NCBI GenBank assembly: GCA_964510205.1
Contig: CAZEBW010000016.1
Coordinates: 1 to 56,674, forward strand
DNA length: 56,674 bases
Direction of reading: 5' to 3'
Source of the DNA: CAZEBW01 sp964510205
Lineage (GTDB): Bacteria; Chloroflexota; Anaerolineae; VGOG01
Shown: positions 55,545 through 56,674 of the stretch, piece after piece
Position numbering within the stretch: the stretch's first letter is position 1
Layout: every line of letters starts with the position of its first letter
Program-made: the position numbers and the translations under genes
The notes under the pieces: model-generated
The model's database searches: none
Seen by the model: the letters and a program-made list of their open reading frames with translations, nothing else
Told to the model about the DNA's origin: nothing

Positions 55545-56674
55545 ATGTCACTACCTGTAACCAAGTTCGACTTCAAAACCGCCGTGTCGGACAAGCGCCT
55601 GGTTGGCCTGTGGCGCATGTTGTCCGGCTTTCGCTTGGCTTACCTGGGAGCCGCCATCAGCGTGGGCTTGGCAGCCGTTCTTCGAACGGGCAATTCGCTG
55701 TTGCTGCGCTACTTCGTGGACGACATCCTGGGGCAAGGGAGGGGTGAGCGCACCCTGCTGCTCATCGGGGTGGGCTTCGTGGCCCTGGCCTTGGGACAGG
55801 GGGCGTTCTCCTTCCTCAGCGGCAGGCTGAGCGCGCTGACGGCGGAGGGGATCACGCGGCGTCTGCGCAACTACCTGTACGACCACATTCAGCGGTTGTC
55901 GTTCAGCTATCACGACCAAGCGCAGACCGGCGAGCTGATCCAACGCACCACCTCGGACGTGGACGCCGTGCGCCGCTTCTTCGCCGAACAGGCCATCGGC
56001 GTGGGGCGCATCGTCTTGCTCTTCGTGGTCAACTTCGCGGCGCTGATGAGACTGAACACGCAACTGGCGCTGCTTTCGGTAGTGGTAGTACCGCTGATCG
56101 TGGCCATGTCGCTCGTTTTCTTCAGAAGGATCTCGCAGGCCTACGAGGCCTTTCAAGAGCAGGAGGCGAAGCTTTCGGCTACCCTGCAGGAGAACCTGAC
56201 CGGGGTGCGCGTGGTCAAGGCCTTTGCGCGGCAGTCCTATGAGCGAGACAAGTTCGAGCGCGATAACTGGGAACAGTTCCGGCGTGGCCGATGGCTGCTG
56301 ATCCTACACTCGCTGTTCTGGCCAAGCTCGGACATCCTGTGTGGCGGCCAGATGCTGGGGTCGTTCGTGGCCGGCGCGCTGATGGCCATCAACGGCACGA
56401 TCACGGTGGGCACCTACCTGGCCTCCACCGGTCTGATCATCTGGCTGATCTGGCCTATGCGCAACTTGGGCCGCCTGATCGTGCAGATGTCCACCGGCAT
56501 GGTGTCCTACAAGCGTGTGGCCGAGCTCATCAGGGAAGAACGCGAGCCTCTGGACGAAGGCGCCTACCGGCCGTCTGGCAACGTGCGGGGCGAGATCGTC
56601 TTCCGCGACGTCTGCTTCGAGTATGACGCCCCCCCTTCCTCCCGCCCCCCTAGCCCCCCAAAGTTGGGGGGAAT
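55545..56674 (+). CDS. ABC exporter (type IV, fused permease-ATPase), truncated by window end
   Basis: N-terminal 376 residues of a multidrug/lipid-type ABC exporter. The first 330 residues are the six-helix membrane domain with the standard features LSFSYHDQAQTGELIQRTTSDVDAVRRFF and the coupling loops LQENLTGVRVVKAFARQ. The ATPase starts at about 355 (GEIVFRDVCFEYD) and then runs into PPSSRPPSPPKLGG, an insertion from the G/C-run repeat, right before the window ends. AGAGGAG precedes the ATG at 55545. It is open to the last base. The leader at 55219-55428 suggests controlled expression, perhaps by a ribosome-acting drug. Confidence 0.9.
   Translation, partial: MSLPVTKFDFKTAVSDKRLVGLWRMLSGFRLAYLGAAISVGLAAVLRTGNSLLLRYFVDDILGQGRGERTLLLIGVGFVALALGQGAFSFLSGRLSALTAEGITRRLRNYLYDHIQRLSFSYHDQAQTGELIQRTTSDVDAVRRFFAEQAIGVGRIVLLFVVNFAALMRLNTQLALLSVVVVPLIVAMSLVFFRRISQAYEAFQEQEAKLSATLQENLTGVRVVKAFARQSYERDKFERDNWEQFRRGRWLLILHSLFWPSSDILCGGQMLGSFVAGALMAINGTITVGTYLASTGLIIWLIWPMRNLGRLIVQMSTGMVSYKRVAELIREEREPLDEGAYRPSGNVRGEIVFRDVCFEYDAPPSSRPPSPPKLGG
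56623..56674. repeat. C-run/G-run repeat inside the ABC exporter gene
   Basis: CCCCCCTTCCTCCC, then CCCCCCTAGCCCCCC and AAAGTTGGGGGG, read in frame as PPSSRPPSPPKLGG. It is the same family as at 48379-48425 and 18257-18330. The window ends inside it, so its length is unknown. Confidence 0.75.

Overview
The window is 56.7 kb of GC-rich bacterial DNA, most likely from a member of the Chloroflexota (Anaerolineae-like), perhaps assembled from a metagenome. This placement is inferred from style: lipoproteins with a charged Glu/Val/Lys linker after the lipobox, a membrane-anchored Thr/Pro-rich stalk protein, a secreted protein ending in a YLPLVLK-type tail, a bS22-like mini ribosomal protein, and TTGACA-N17-TATAAT promoters. 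No rRNA, tRNA or CRISPR array was seen. Almost every gene from 84 to 42515 lies on the minus strand, so transcription there runs from high to low coordinates.

Region 1 (0.1-28.6 kb) is a catabolic and uptake region. It has two complete branched-chain-amino-acid-type (Liv) ABC transporters, a FadR-type GntR regulator, a thiolase, a CaiB-type CoA-transferase, a class III aminotransferase, a proline racemase, a non-pyrrolysine MttB-family methyltransferase, a YtcJ-like amidohydrolase, a tungsten-type aldehyde ferredoxin oxidoreductase with its MoaD-like partner, and a two-subunit family I CoA-transferase. Together they suggest import and fermentation of amino acids or betaines through CoA thioesters. 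The second Liv binding protein is an almost exact internal tandem duplication.

Region 2 (28.6-38.2 kb) has a B12-binding radical SAM protein, a HicBA-like/DUF433 cluster, a second HicBA pair, and exopolysaccharide genes (RmlA-type nucleotidyltransferase, CpsD-type kinase, two Wzz proteins, a GT4 glycosyltransferase) with a secreted fibronectin-type protein and a 31-residue bS22-like gene.

Region 3 (38.3-49.8 kb) has three M42 aminopeptidases, a nucleotidyltransferase pair, YbaK, phosphofructokinase and a full AapJQMP amino-acid transporter. Region 4 (49.8-56.7 kb) is rich in RNA control: a SAM-I riboswitch before a cystathionine gamma-synthase-type gene, a tryptophan T-box before trpB, and a leader ORF with two competing hairpins before an ABC exporter cut by the window end.

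The most unusual feature is the repeat content. A 150-bp MITE-like element occurs in two copies differing at about one base, each flanked by 10-bp target duplications and placed at a gene's stop codon. A third, 180-bp copy is explained exactly by an 18-nt insertion plus a 16-for-4 replacement. The same 18-mer is inserted at the same motif in another repeat copy, and a relative of it is tandemly repeated four times inside the kinase gene. A second layer is made of palindromes built from degenerate 7-8 nt tandem units, each with a different word. They sit in most gaps, inside several reading frames, and in the P3 arm of the SAM-I riboswitch.
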